From assembly GCF_036669915.1 (NCBI RefSeq), contig NC_089318.1, positions 15,868,628 to 15,932,627 of the forward strand: DNA of 64,000 nt, read 5' to 3'. The notes beneath the pieces were generated by a model. It saw only the letters and a list, made by a program, of their open reading frames with translations. It made no database searches and had not been told where the DNA came from. Of the stretch, positions 45,561 through 60,112 are shown piece after piece; positions within the stretch are counted from its first letter, which is position 1; each line of letters begins with the position of its first letter. The position numbers and the translations under genes were made by a program. The stretch comes from Pocillopora verrucosa. Lineage: Eukaryota > Cnidaria > Anthozoa > Scleractinia > Pocilloporidae.

Positions 45561-45858
45561 AGAAACGACGGCATTAGCGTAAATATTATTTGCAAATTGA
45601 CTAAGGCCAGGCTTAAAATTGGCAAACTTTCTCACTCCATACCTGCGCAGGACTCTTTTTGCATTAGTGAAAATGGCTCAACAAGTCCCCGAGATCTCTA
45701 AAGCTGAGTTATTCAGATATACACATATAAGACGGCTAAATCGGAACAGATCTAACTTGGAGTCTGTTTCTTTTCTTACTCTGGAGACATATTCTGAAAT
45801 TGTCTTTTTTAAAAGAAGCTTTAGTTGAACTGGGTCATTTTAAATTACTTTTCCTCAG

Positions 45859-48800
45859 ATTCTGATGATGTCCCAGATGAATGTACATCGTACAACGTTT
45901 TCAATGAGCCGGGCAGATATTGGAGCAGTACTGGACATTCTATGATATGCGATAATAATCTTGCCAGTGATCATGACGGTTGGTACCGCTTCGAGGGTGC
46001 TGCTGGAATAATGATGGCTACTCATTGTATTCCAATACAAAGTTGCAATAGCCACATGGCGGGTTGGATCGGTGGTGGCGATCACCCCTCCTCAGCTTAC
46101 CAGAAGGTGACGAGAACAGCGTATATGCATTACGGCTCAAGTTGTGAAAATGTGGCTTACCCCGGGACGGAAATACGTAACTGTAGTGGATTCTACGTTT
46201 ACAAACTGCAATCAGTTAACGGCTGTCACCAGCGGTATTGTGGTGTTAATGGTAAGTGTCACATCAAGAACATCAGGTTTTTTTTTAAAGAGCTGCACTG
46301 CATTGAGCAGCTTTTCTGTAAGTATTGTTCACCAGCCTTGTCTCGTTGCTGGAGGTCGCCTGTGGTGTAGATCGCTACTTTTTCGGCCACCCCGTTTTCA
46401 ATGTTGTTACATACTTTGGAGCGGGGCGGAAGGGGTGGGGGAAAAATAATGAACAAAGTTCGAGAAAGAAAAATGGTTCGATGGGAAATTAAAAGTCATG
46501 CATCTAATTAAAAAGGTCCCATCGACGCAAGAGGTACGGACCCAAAGATCCAGTGATATGGTAGATTTTTCTTTATAAAGAATTATAAAATGTTCCACTT
46601 TATGCAGTTTCAATTGGTTCTTGCGCAAATTGATGAATAAGTGCGAAGCATAAACAACCTTAGTGTCCCAAGCCTTTTTATAGAATTTCTTCCAATAATA
46701 TTAACATAGGACTATCAATATTAAAAGAAAATCTAGACATATTTTGTTGTGGTAAGAGTTGAAAAAACCTTGATCAATATTGATTTGGTATGAAAAAATG
46801 AAGCACTTCTAATGTTTGTGGGTACACTTGAGCGCTGTAGTATCTGGTTTACTCATGATTAGTTGGGCATTAAGTCATTAAGTCATTTCTTAGTCAGAAT
46901 GATTTCGTCTTCAACAGATGAGAACGATGCATGTCATGCCAATCCTGGCTCAACTGCATGTACCTGTCCATCTGGTTATTCAGGCACTCCTTGTCAAGGT
47001 ATGTGTGTAAAATTAATTGATGGTAATCACTTACACTCCTTCTTAGAACCTTAGTGTAGAGCCTTATCGTTCAGAAAAAAATAGAAAAGGTGTTTTTCTC
47101 CCTCTCATTTGCTAGTTTGTTTTTTGTTTTCGTTCTCAGTGCAAATTTGAGTAAAACTTCTCATTTTAGATTTTTAAGTCAATCCTAGTGAAACGAGAAG
47201 TTTGATCTTTAATGACGATAAAGGACAAGAGGCAATGGCCGTTGTGATTGATTTCTTCCCCGAATAAGGTTGTGTTCGATACCGATTATATCCCAATTTT
47301 TCCAACCTGTGGATTATATGAGTTAAAAAGATTATTGAATTCCCGCCGTTAAGAATTCACATAATTTCCCCACCAGTTTTTTTAACCATTCACTTTGGCC
47401 ACGTCATGGTAAGGACAAACTTTTAATTGGTTGGTTGTATTTTCCGTGTCATTAGATACCAATGAATGTACCTCAGGAGGCCATAATTGTCACTCACAAG
47501 CCATATGTTCCAATACTCCTGGCACATTTACATGCTCTTGTAAAGCTGGTTTTACTGGCGACGGTGTATCTTGTAGCGGTTAGTGTTTGGGCATCTCTTA
47601 CATCTTTTAAGGTTCTTTAGAGAATCAAGCTTAAAATGGTAGTGAGGTCTCCCCACATGCACATTCATCAACAATTCATATTTGGACAGGAAATAAGTTA
47701 AAATTGAAAGCTTGAAAAAGGTGATGGCAATCACTGGTGTTACAGCCACACATGTCGAGAAATCCAAGAATTTTGGTAGATTAAGCTGATTAAATGAACG
47801 GTGCAAAATGTTGAAAAAAAGGAAACTAGGAGATATCGTGAAAAAAAAATGACGAGGGGAAAGAAGAGATTCTATATATTATCGGCTTCTGCTGTGGTGT
47901 TATCTTTCAGAGGATTGTGGTATGTCCGAAGGTGAAAATGAACTTCTCTCATATGGGAGATCAGGGATTGATTGCCTGTAGCCAAAAGCGAGTTCTTCGG
48001 CCGGTAGATGGGAATGATTGTTCGAAAATTGTTAATAATACTCAACCAAAACGAACGGGTGGAACTTAAAAACCCCACTTATAGCAGGACTACATTAAGA
48101 TTGGTTGTTTGCTTATTTGCTGAATCACTCAGAGCTGTCAATTCGTGCGTAAATAACAACTGATAGCTAATAAATGGTCCACTTATGCTTGAGAGTGAAA
48201 AAATAGTTTTGGGGTACGTTATTATTCCGCTCTATTCATCAAATTTCTTCTTTTAATGCAGAGTGAGTGGTAGGCTGTAAACTGTTTATTAAAGACATCA
48301 TCATTCCATCGAATAGATATTGATAAGAGTGAGGTATTAGCGATATAAACTTACATAACCCTTGTTCTCATTATCTAAGATATCGACGAATGTACTAATG
48401 GTGCCCATGACTGTCACCAAGATGCTGATTGTCAAAACACAGAGGGTGTATTTACTTGTAGTTGTAAACATGGATTCGCAGGAGATGGACGTCAATGCAC
48501 AGGTGATAAATTCATACCTTCTATTCTCTCTCCCAATATAGGGCACTTGCATATCTTTTGATCTTTAATGACTGAAAGGGAAAAAAAAACCAAATCAGCA
48601 ATTTCTCCAGTTGGAGGCCGTTGGCAACAGTGTATTTTGCAGATACTTAAAGGTTTTGAAAACGTTAAAAGGTCGATAGATAACCTCTTAGTAGCAAATC
48701 TTGTTCCTAGATCTCAAAAATCTCTGAAAGTGTTGATTCTTTCCTTCGATTGCCACACAGAAAGTCAGATTTTCACAAGTGTTATAGTTTGTGTGCACGG

Positions 48801-51800
48801 GCTGATTATATCTCCTTGGCGGTAGATGTTGATGAATGCACAGATGCCTCGCATAACTGTCATGCGAAAGCGGATTGTTCTAACACTCAAGGCTCTTTCG
48901 GCTGTGCTTGCATTCAAGGATATTCAGGAAATGGTGTTACATGTACAGGTATGATAGCATAAGAAAATTGTTCTTTAACTATTACGGTCCGCCATTTATG
49001 CGCAACTAGTTTATTTGCCTGTAACGCGGTATATTGACTTTTTTCCTCAATTAATCTGAACCTTAAGCAAACTGCACTGGCGACGTCAACAAGGAAATGG
49101 GAAACAATCAAATTAATTGGGTGGAACAATGGTTCACCTCGTGCTTTTACAACTTTGTAAACTTGTTAGCCGTTCTTTGAAAAACAAAACCGTGAGATCA
49201 ACCAAATTTTCGAAGGGAAACCCCCGACCAAAAGTTATCTAAGTTTCCACTTGAGAATCAATGTTGCTCTTACTTGTTTTGGTGAAGTTGAAGAGTGCCG
49301 CCTTACGAGACACATAATTCTAACAAAGCATATACATTTATTTTTCAATCGTCTTACTCGGTATTGCTGTCCAGATTGCTTAAGATACCCATTGATTAAG
49401 GGGAAACATGTGCCTACTGATCGCTTTATGTGTCCCGCTTTCCTCTCTCCAACCCGGAAACATTAAAATCACCGGAATATGTCTCTTTATAACTTCAGAT
49501 ATCGATGAATGCACCAGCAGCATTGATGACTGCCACAAAGACGCAGAATGTTCCAACACCGATGGTGCGTTTACTTGTAGTTGCAAAGGAGGATTTTCAG
49601 GAGATGGTCGACAGTGCGCAGGTGCGGTATCCTAGTATTTTCTTTCCATTTTCATCATCTTTTCTTTTCGTATTTTTCTTTTTTTAATCACTATCGTAGT
49701 AAACATTGTAGCAACAATATCATCGTTATAGTCTCGCTACGCGCTAGACAGTGCACAGGTGTGAAATCCTTAGATTTTATATCCATTTTTGTACTTGTTT
49801 TTTATTACACTTTTCCTTTTTATCATTTTCGTTTTAAGACACTGTAGCAGCATTATCATCGCGTAAATTTCGCCCAGCCCCAACTGATATTAAAAAACTG
49901 GATATCACCCCGATTTACATTGTATTTGGCGTATAGAGGGGAAAAAATCAGCAAAAACGAAATAAAACAAAACAGGACCACATTTTATTTGATAGGTATA
50001 CTTAATTATACTTTGTCCATGTTAACTAAAAATTCCCAAATAACCAAATGTACTAAGCAGGCATTGCAGGTACCGTTTCCCTTTTGAATGTCAAATTTTG
50101 TGTAACGAGGTAATGCTGTGTCTGATTGCTTCAGATATTGATGAATGCACGGATGCAACTCACAACTGCCATTCAAATGCGGATTGTTCTAACACTTATG
50201 GCGGGTTCAACTGTACTTGTTTTCAAGGATATTCAGGAGATGGTGTTACATGTACTGGTATGAAAGTTGTTATAAATATTATCAATCTACAGCCATACAG
50301 CCATACACAGTGTACCTTAATATTTTTGATCGAGATCTCTGGATACTGAAAGTCTTTGCGGTCTAGAAGCTGCAGTTAATGCCTACAATTACCGAATGAT
50401 CTGCAGAACAAGCGGAATAGTAAGCTATATGAAAGAAACAACATACAAACAAACAAACAAAATACGAGGAGCGAAGAAAAACAAACATGAAAAAAAAAAT
50501 TTACCGTTTTCATCGGCATAATTTATAAGCAAGTTTTCCTTCTACCTTGCCCACAATGCTGTATGGTTTGTTGTTATGAATTAGAACTTTGAACTAAACG
50601 ATACAATCTCACAGATATTGATGAGTGTGCCACAGCAACTCACAACTGTCATGGTGTTGCTCACTGTTACAATAATGATGGATCATTCACCTGTGAGTGT
50701 AGGACTGACTACCAAGGAGACGGTATTTCTTGTGAGCCCTTTGGTGAGTGAGCTAGTTCTTCGTTTGATCACCATAAACTACAATTGATAATAACCCCCC
50801 ACAAAAACTTATGATATATATATAATATATACTTTAGTTCATGCTACACAGTTTATCTCTTTTTTTCCTGATTGATTCATAAGAATACGTTTAACCCGTC
50901 CATTGGATCTTGTTTTACAGGAGATTTCTCTGTAACGATTAAAAACATATCCAAGGACAAATATTTGGCAACTACAGTCAAGCGGTCTGAAAAAAGTATC
51001 CATCAGGCAATCATCGAAGATCTTCCAGATAAACCTGTGTTGGAAAGTGTCATGGAATGGCGTTTAATTAGTGAACAGGAGCTGGTAGCTTCTGAATCAC
51101 CAGTGGGAACTTTAGTCAGTCAAGGAACTGCACAGTGGACCATAAATAGGCGATCCGTACCTTCTGGAAACTATCAAGTAAAATTTACTGCGTCTATTAA
51201 ATTCGGTGATTCAGTATCCTCAGAAACTCTCAAGGCTTTTGATTACGGCTTTATCAAAGTTATTTCAGCTCCTTTGCGAGCCATAATCGATGGAGGAAGT
51301 AGCGTTCTTTGGGGCTCTAAAGACACTGTTACAGTGGATGGATCCCTTAGCTATGATGGAGATATTGGTCCTGGGAACTACAGTGGGCTGAAATTTACCT
51401 GGTCCTGTTATCTTCTTGGAGCTAATACTTCTTTCAACGACAATTGCTTTGGTTCTTTCAAGGGAGACGTAACTCTAACATCCATAGGCATTATCCCTGA
51501 TGTGCTTTATCTTAGAAAAAAATACGTTCTCAGACTAACAGTGTCCAAGGATGATCGAAGTCATTTTGCCGAAATTATTTTTGAGATAGCAGCTGGTGAG
51601 ATACCTCAAGTTAGCTTAAGGTACTTTAAAAGGATTGTTTTATTCAATTCTTCCTCTCTTTCAGTCATCCTCTACACACAATCATTCTGTTTTGGTGAAA
51701 CATTACAAAGTGGTGATTGCAGTGGCTTTGTTCTACCTTCAACCAATCACACGCAAAGCTGAGGCTTTTCTCGACTTGGCCTCAAGCAATGTTGAGTGCG

Positions 51801-54800
51801 TCAGGAATGTGACCCGTCTTTCATATCGTTGTTGTTGTTTTTATTGTTGTCTTTTCCTCAGATCAATGCAAAATGAATTATAACAATCAATCTATTTTAA
51901 TTCTCTTATTTTCATGCAGGTGTTTTGTGGATTGTGGTAAAATAGTCTCTGCTTCGAATAAGTTTCGAGTAACATCAGAGTGTCTCAATTCCCCCTGTAT
52001 TGGTTCAGAGTATCTATGGCAATTAATGAGATTCAATAATGATTCAAATCAACTGGAACTCATAAATATTCTACCCAATATGACATCGACTGCTATAAAT
52101 GCAACCAACATGATTATCAAAAAGAATTCCTTGCAGTCAAGCTCGAAATACACTCTGAACTTAACTGTGATACCCCCCGGTGGAACAGCTGGATTTGCAG
52201 TGCTCGAGTTTGAGACAGCTGGGCAGCCCCACAGTGGCTACTGCGTGCCATCAGCCGTTGTAGGTTTCTCTTTGGAAACAAAATTTTCATTTGAATGCTT
52301 TGAATGGCAAGATAAAAGTACACCACTATCTTACGAATTTCGTGTTGGGGACGAGCCAATATCCTATGGCACCTCTGCAAAATCTGTTTCGACAGTCTTG
52401 CCCTCTGGATTACCGGAAAACGATTATCAGCTGTCAATCAACATTATTATCAAGAATGCTGTTGGTGTGGCCCTTGTGGAGAAGCTCTCTGTGAAGGTAA
52501 TGATAAAAACTGTATGCCTCTGACGGTTTCTCTAAAAGGACTATGGAATCTATCCAGTGTCACATGAGCACAACTATGATTGATGCGTAGAGTTGAATAG
52601 CGTACAAAGTCCTGAGGGATTGTTGCACCCTCCGCACCCAAGTATTAAGAAAACACAGACGTAGACTAAACGGGAAAAGTTTCACCACTCCAAAATTAAA
52701 GAAGGAAAAGAAGAATCGAAGCAAAACAATCAAGAAACGAGTAGTTTGCTGATTTAATAATTTTAGTGACCACTTTTGTTTCAAGTACAAGTGAATTTGA
52801 GCAATATGAGATTGCTTTAGTAGTCGAAAGGCGCAAAATACTTTTATAAAAAGTAAACTTTCGTCCGCCACCTATTAAAGCTTTCAAACATTTGTTCTGT
52901 TTTCCACAAGGTGGTGCCATCATCCCAACTCGATCCTTGCCGTTCATCGGTAGAAGAAGTGTCTAAAAAATTGAAAGGTTTCGTCATTGGGGACGACAGC
53001 GAGTTGGATAAATTTCTAAAGAAGGGTGAAATTAGTCAAGCCTCTCAACTTGCTATCACTGTTCTCAAATCAGCCAGCGAAGAAACAGAGTGTGGGCAGA
53101 CGCTCAGCAAAGATACCAAAACACTAGTGGGTCCACTTACTGTAATGTTTTTTTTTTTTATAAGCAGTGGAGAGCTGTGTGTTTGTTTGTTTGATTGATC
53201 ATTTGTTTGCTTCTTACGCCATCGACAAGAGATTATCTAATACATGTATGTAAAAATTCGTTGTTGTATACCTGATATTAATCTGAGGTAACAATTTCAA
53301 AATTTTTTACTCCTTGTAAGCTTTTTTTAGCTCCCAAAAACTTTAGATATTTCATTTACTGGCGTAGATTTCAAGTACGTTAGTGGAAAAGTTTACCTCC
53401 ATAAAGCCGGAGGACCTTCAGATGTCCCGAACTGTTATGGGTGTAGTCAAACTAGCAGGTGGTAACCAAGATGCTCAATCTTGCAATGACTGTGGAAATT
53501 CTGCGGTAAGAATCTAGCCTTCTCTTCTCTTACACAAGAACAGCAAAGTATTACAAATACATGTACATTGTTTTGATCGTAATCAAATGCCTTTTTTAGA
53601 ATGAAACTATGAAACTAACGGATGCCACAACAGAACTACTTAAGTCTGTCCTTGGTGACTTAGAGGAGCCATTTTCTGATGAACTAGAAGAATCGGCTGT
53701 CAGTATCACCACGTGTCTAAAAAACGTTCTAAAGTCTTCCCCTGAATCAAGCAAAGAAAGTAGAGATTTAAGAAAGAGCACTGAATCTGAGAAGGTATGA
53801 CAAAATTGGATTCACGAAATTAAGTAAACGAGAGTAACTCATATTATGTTATCCTGTACATATCAAGGAGTTTCACTGAAATGACATCTTGTGTAACTTA
53901 ACTGCTCCAATTGTTTGCACGGAGATGAGGGTGTTTCTATCAAGATGAAATTTTCTGACCAAATTAAAATATGTGAGCACTAAAAATTAGCTACCACAGA
54001 CAGTATCAAACAAATAACGCTTGCAAATTCCTAGTCAAGAAATTGATTATCGCTCGGAAATTACATTTAGTACAAAATTTTAACAGAAACTCTTTTTTAC
54101 CACAGGAGAGTGTGAAGCAAGCTGCTAAAAAACTGGACGCTATGAACGACGCATTTTTCGCACGCCTGGTTCCCTCTGAAAATCTTGTCCTAAAAACGCC
54201 TGGCTTGACATCGACCCTTAAGAAGGTATCTGCTGACGGTATAAAGGGTCTTAATATGGAAGATGGACCAACAAAATTTAGACTACCAGGAAACCTCGGG
54301 AATATGGCTGATGGAAACATCAATGCAAAGGTATGGAGTTTTAAAGCGTAGATATACAACAAACCTGGCATTTTCAAAATTGAATGTCATTAGCAACTAT
54401 CTGTCAACGCTTTTGACGTTTAGCGTTGCATCAAAAGTTTGAACCTTTTATTTAAAATTACTCTCCTTACGTCACTTATTGCTGCGAAATTGTATTCGAT
54501 CCAATTGCTTTGATGACTAAGCGTTCCGAAACAATTTTTTTGTGTCTCTCAGTTGCAATGATGGCTTACACATTCTTTACTGCAGTATTGTAGAAAAGTC
54601 ATACACACAAACTTCGAAATGTTTCTCCAAATATATTTTATTTTCAAAGAATACGTGCTGGGTATATCACAGCAGGACACTGATTCTCAAAGTGTGAAAC
54701 TAGAGGCTTGATCAACTGAATTGGCCACCTCAGATAGTTTCTAAACCTGACTTTTCGAGCGTGTAGCGAATAGTCTCGTTAGTAAATTACGCCTTTTAGT

Positions 54801-57800
54801 TGAAAAAGTATATCCTCTGTGTTCTGTTTTTGCAGATGAAAAGTGCTGACTTTAATCCCTTCTCTTGGGACAATAGCAGCAAGAAAGTCCAGTCCAGTGT
54901 CATTAGCCTAGAGCTTCAAACGGAAAATGCAACAAAACTGAATGTTTCAAACCTCGATAGTAACATTGAGATAGTTATACCTATTTCCACCCCACCTTCA
55001 AATACCAGCAACGGATCAGAGCATTATTTTCTAAAGCCAAACAAATTGACTATGAGGAGCTATTACGCCGACCTAGCAGATGTACCTGTTTCCATCAGCC
55101 TGGGTGTGGCAAAAGAGGAAACATTAGTTAAAATGTTTGTGAAATTTGGGTCAAGACCTTCCACAGAGGACTCTGACCTCAACTTTACGCTAAAGCTCAC
55201 GTCAAAGTGCGGAAATGTGACAAAGAGCGCGGCCAACGAAACTTCGTGTATTCCAGAAGAGAGAATCGTTACCATACTTCCTATCGAACCAAGTCACATT
55301 TATATAGGTTTGTTATATGAAGAATCGAAAAATGTAAGCGAGCATTCCAGAGAGACACGGTCATGCTTTGGCCATAGTCGCCAGAGACGATCATGCGTTG
55401 GCGTCAAAGATCCACCTCCGAAAGGGATCCTTCAGACGATTGTACCTCAATATAACCCACAAACTGATGTCAACTATACGTTTACTATAACCCAATCAAG
55501 TTGTTTGTATTGGTCTGAAGATGAGGAAAAGTGGACATCCGATGGTTGCAAAGTAAGTTTCAATAAAATCATGATTTCAAAAAAATTCTTAGAAAACAGG
55601 ATAACCAGCCACATTACCCTACAAGGTGAGCTAAATCCTAGAAGGAAATCTATCGACATATACTGATGGCAGGTGTTTTTTTATATTTCCATGGCAGGTC
55701 GACGTGGGCTCTAACACCACACATCTCAAATGCCTCTGCAACCATCTGACGTCTTTCGGCGGAAACTTCATTCAAGCTCCCAATCCCATTGACTTCGACA
55801 AAGTTTTCACGGAGTTTGCTCGACTTAGCGAGTCGGGCAACATTTCAGTGCTCGTGACAATTGCATGTGCGTTCCTTATTTACTTTGTAGCTCTTATATT
55901 TGCAAGGAGGGCTGACAAAAGAGATGAAAGCAAGGTATGAATTTAAGTATTGCATGTAATATTTACGTACAAATCATCCCGCAGTAGTAAAACAGTTAAG
56001 TGCTTACGATGAGAAATATGACCTTTTCCAATTTTTACTCTATACCAAAGTGTAGCTTTCTTCTTTATTGTCTCTTACATCCAAAGAAATGAAAGAATGT
56101 GTCAAGCAATGTGAAATCAAATTGAAACAGTCTTTTTAAGTTAAGTAGGTGTTTTCGCTGGACATTTCAATTGTTTAGCGGGGAAATAATCGAAAGTTCG
56201 GTCTCCCATCATCAGCTCAATGACGTTACTCTTTGTGTGGCACCACTACCATATTAACAAGGTAAACTATGTTATGTTTACCTGTTTTCGCAGATTTTCT
56301 CACCGCTACAGATAAATCTTGTTGAAGAAGGAACATACTACTACGACATGGTTATCAGCACTGGCGTCTGGAAAGATTCAGCAACAACGGCAAACGTAAC
56401 GATGAGCATTAAAGGAGACAACGATGAACATGATCTCATCACTCTTCAAAAACATGGTGATTTACAGGAAGTTTTTGGTCGAGGAAGTATAAACGGTTTT
56501 GTTCTGGTTACAAACGAGTCATTAGGAAATCTAAACGAAATAACTTTGGAACAAGATAATTCAGGCGAAAATCCATCTTGGTTTGTAGAAACAGTGGTAA
56601 TCAGAGACAGACAAACAGAAGAACGCTGGGTGTTCTCCATAAATAGATGGCTTGCACTTGAAAAAGACGATGGGCAGATAGAAATTAGTGTAAAAAGCAA
56701 AGCAGTTACATCCTTTTCGGCGGAGGTGAGATCGCGTTTTGGGAGAAAGATAGCTGACAGCCATTTGTGGATGTCAGTCTTCAGTAAAGCGTGCAGTAGT
56801 ACATTCACGCGCGTGCAAAGAGCGTCGTGTTGTCTTTCAATTCTCTTCAGTGCAATGATAGCCAATGCCATGTTTTATAATATTGGCGGGGAGTCAGAGG
56901 GAGCAATACAAATTGGACCTTTCAAGTTTTCCTGGAGACAAATAGTCGTTGGAGTACAGAGTGCTATAATAGTTGCACCTGTAAACGTTCTGATAGTGTT
57001 TCTGTTTAAGTCTAGTAGAACAAAGGAGAAGAAAGAAGACAAATATAAAGATTCATTTCAGGCACAACAGCTCGTCGATGAAGTAAATGGTCAAGGCTGT
57101 ATGCTACCACATTTCTGTGTATACATCGCTTGGTTTCTCTGCTTTGTCACCACTATGACAGCAGCAACATTTACGTTATTTTATAGTTTAATGTGGGGTA
57201 AGGAAGTCGCTGAGCAGTGGCTGGCCTCCATTCTTATTTCCAATGGACAAGACGTTTTTGTTATGCAACCAACAAAGGTCATGTTAGCAGTTATTTTAGT
57301 TTCCTTTCTTATGACTAGAAACAAACAGGATGATGTGGAAGAGGGAGATGTAAAAGATGGTGAACTTCATGACGATAACGCGGATTTTTTAAGTGATAAT
57401 CCTAAACAACGCTTTAAACAGAGCCTCGTGGAGAAAATGCGCATACGAAGCAGAAAAGAGGCTCAGTTAGCAAGTAAAGCGAGAGAAATTGTCTTCCATT
57501 TATTATTTGTGTTTCTGCTGTCTGTAGTCTGTTATGGCAACAAGAATGAGAATCGTTTCTTGATGACAACAGAGATGAAAAATATTTTCGCAAGCTTTGA
57601 TCAGGTATGAACCACTTTGTTTTTATATCTTTTAAAATTGAAAATCGATAACATTAAGGATAACAGTGATAGTGATAATAATGATAGAAATAACGATAAC
57701 GATGATTAGTATTGGCAACTGAACTGAGTGGAGTCCAATTCGGTTTGTAATCAAGGAGTGATTTATTGCTTACCAGTATTAATACTGAGTGAATTGGGCG

Positions 57801-60112
57801 ATATAAAATTTTGTTAGCAGAATTCAAACTATGACTAACTTTGAGAGAAAAACTCGGCATCTATGATTGCTTTTCAAAAAAAAAATGAACAAACAAACAG
57901 ACAAGCAAACAATTTTTTTCTGACGAAATGCGCGACAATGGCGTGCACATATGACGAGTGCTATCTAATTACACAGGCAAGGCGCGCACACTGGTAAAAA
58001 AAACTGTGCAATTAAAAGCATGGCACTTACAATGTCCTAATTAATAACCAGACCGGGATGATGAGAATCAATCACGTTCGATAATTCTGTTATAAATAGA
58101 CTTGATTACAATGATCATGATGAGAGTTATTTCATAATGAGTTAGAGTGGTGTATGATCTTAGTTCCCTCCTTCTACAGTTCTTATCATTTTCATTCATC
58201 TTTTTATTAGGCGAAACGAAGTAAAGGCGGCAGCACTAAATGCAGTGTAGAAGTTTGGTTATGTTAAGTTTCTGAATAACATATAAATCACTCCCTTTTA
58301 CTTAACTTAACTTAACCCAATACAAGTCAATATTTAGTTCCTCAATCTAATTATGTGAACTTACTTTTGTGTTCCGTGTTAAGGTGACTGATTCGCGAAG
58401 ACTGTCGAGATGGCTGGCAGAGAAGTTTCTACCAAACGTATACAACCAGGACTGGTATAATGGCCTCGAAGAACCAAATGATGTTTACATCGCCAATAAG
58501 ATGTCCATACTGACTGGCATGCCTTGGATGCGACAGTTAAGAATTCTTAAAAGTACGTTTGATGATAATTACATTTGACTCAATTATAATACTATTTTTA
58601 TACGATTAATTTTATTACGATTCGTTTCAAACTTCTGATTCCTTTTTTTCGTGTCCTGAAGGTCATTGTAAGTCACTTCCTGCAACTATACGAGACTGCT
58701 ACTACGATTATTCTCCAGAGATAGAGGACACAACAGAGTTGAGTCTTCCAGGCTGGCGGCCACTTCCCTTTAATACATCCTGGCCAAAGGCACTTCGAAT
58801 TTGTCCAAAACCCTGGCGTTACCAGACAGCTGAAACGCTGGACACTGATCCTGTAAAAGCCGTGTACAACACTTATGGAGGAGGTGGTTACGTAGCCGTC
58901 TTGGGATATGATGAGCAAACAGCACGTGGCGTTTTAGATGAAACCATTAGCCATGGATGGCTTGATCGAAGTACTCGATCAGTAATTGTGGAGCTTGCGA
59001 CGTTCAATATCAATACAAATTTAATTAGCATTGCTACATTTATCTACGAAATGATTGCAGCTGGTGCAGCCTACACAGTTATGAGAGTGGACACCCTTGA
59101 GTTGTACAGCACAGAGTCGGGGGCTCTCATGTTTTATCTCATTTGCCAGTTTTTATTCTTGGCAATGGTGCTATTCTACCTCGTCATGATGTTGTTTCAC
59201 CTTTACCGACAACGGTTGGGTTTTTTCAAGTCTGTCTGGAATATGGTTGATTTCTTGATGATCATCTCTTCTACAACGTCTGTTGCGTGCTACATGATGA
59301 GATCAAAGAAAATCTTAAACAACATCAATGCAATTCAAAAAAATCCTTTCGAAATAATTCATTTTCATTCTGCTTTAAATTGGGCCAGCTGGGAAAATGC
59401 TTCTATTGCTCTCGCGATTTTTATGGTTACAGTGAAGCTCTTAAATCTTATTCGTTTTAATCCTTACGTCATATATTTGTTTTCATCTTTCCGCCAGTCT
59501 GCAGGCTACCAACTGTCCTATTTTGTTTTCTTTGTCATAGTATTCAACGCCTTTGTTATATCAGGAATGCAGCTTTTCGGAGGAGTAGTTTATCATTACT
59601 CTAGTTATCTACATGCTGTCATTTCGCAATTTGAATTTCTGTTGGGTAAAGCAGTCCCAATTGCTGATCTTCGCAAAGACAAACCTTTTATCGGTCCAAC
59701 TTTTGTTTTTCTTTTCATGTTAATGATGACGATATTTCTTATGAATATGTTGGTATCTGTCCTGAACGAATCCTACACTGACGCTAAGGATAACGCAGAA
59801 GGAAGTTCAGAAGAGCTCGAAATGGCGCGCTTCATTGGGGAACGTTTCATGGACTTATTTCAAGAAGGAAAAAGGCGACCAGAATTTAAATTATTTTGTG
59901 ACGAAACAACTTTTGTCAACATGTGTCGTTCCGAGGCAGAACCGTTCTGTTTAAATTCTCAAAGTCTTCTTCAGTGCACGGAGGAACGGTTAGGAAAACT
60001 AGATAAAAGAATAAGCGCAGTCATGAGACGGACACAGAACATCGATGGTGATGAACTAGAGGAGGAGGAAGAGTTTCATTCTCTGCTCTTGTTATTGATT
60101 AATTCTCATTAG
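45859..60112 (+). CDS. Polycystin-1-like (PKD1L) receptor-channel, 19 exons visible
   Basis: The exons are 45859-46251, 46918-46998, 47456-47578, 48380-48502, 48826-48948, 49499-49621, 50135-50257, 50615-50743, 50921-51620, 51920-52496, 52911-53141, 53368-53505, 53600-53794, 54106-54330, 54836-55552, 55698-55934, 56294-57604, 58384-58552 and 58662-60112. They total about 2,390 codons and end in TAG. In order the domains are: a D8C (uromodulin-like) module; one atypical and six calcium-binding EGF repeats (DIDEC type); REJ; a GAIN-like stalk; a GPS with [11 protein letters not shown] that keeps the HL/T cleavage site; a first membrane segment ([15 protein letters not shown]); PLAT; further membrane segments with the PKD1 signature [15 protein letters not shown]; and the polycystin channel with the extracellular TOP region and pore ([12 protein letters not shown], then [14 protein letters not shown]). 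Polycystin-1-like proteins pair with PKD2-type subunits in cilia or sensory cells. The first exon begins in phase 1, so the signal-peptide exon is upstream and unknown. The end of exon 11 is uncertain (53126 or 53141). Confidence 0.9.
49740..49860 (+). repeat. Intronic tandem echo of an EGF exon end
   Basis: GACAGTGCACAGGTGTGAAATCC followed by a T-rich stretch and TAGCAGCATTATCATC copies the end of the EGF exon at 49499-49621 and its donor region (GACAGTGCGCAGGTGCGG, TAGCAACAATATCATC). It is a partial duplication of about 130 bases, not an exon. Confidence 0.6.

Noticed and set aside
45254..45635. Long hydrophobic minus-strand open frames
   Set aside because: They are translations of the GATAAT low-complexity tract; the leucine, valine and isoleucine runs come from base composition, not membrane proteins.
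51661..51770. Possible extra REJ exon in the polycystin gene
   Set aside because: The frame continues from the preceding exon by chance and ends in a stop. Using the GTACTT donor at 51621 joins VSLR to CFVDCG in frame, as expected for REJ.
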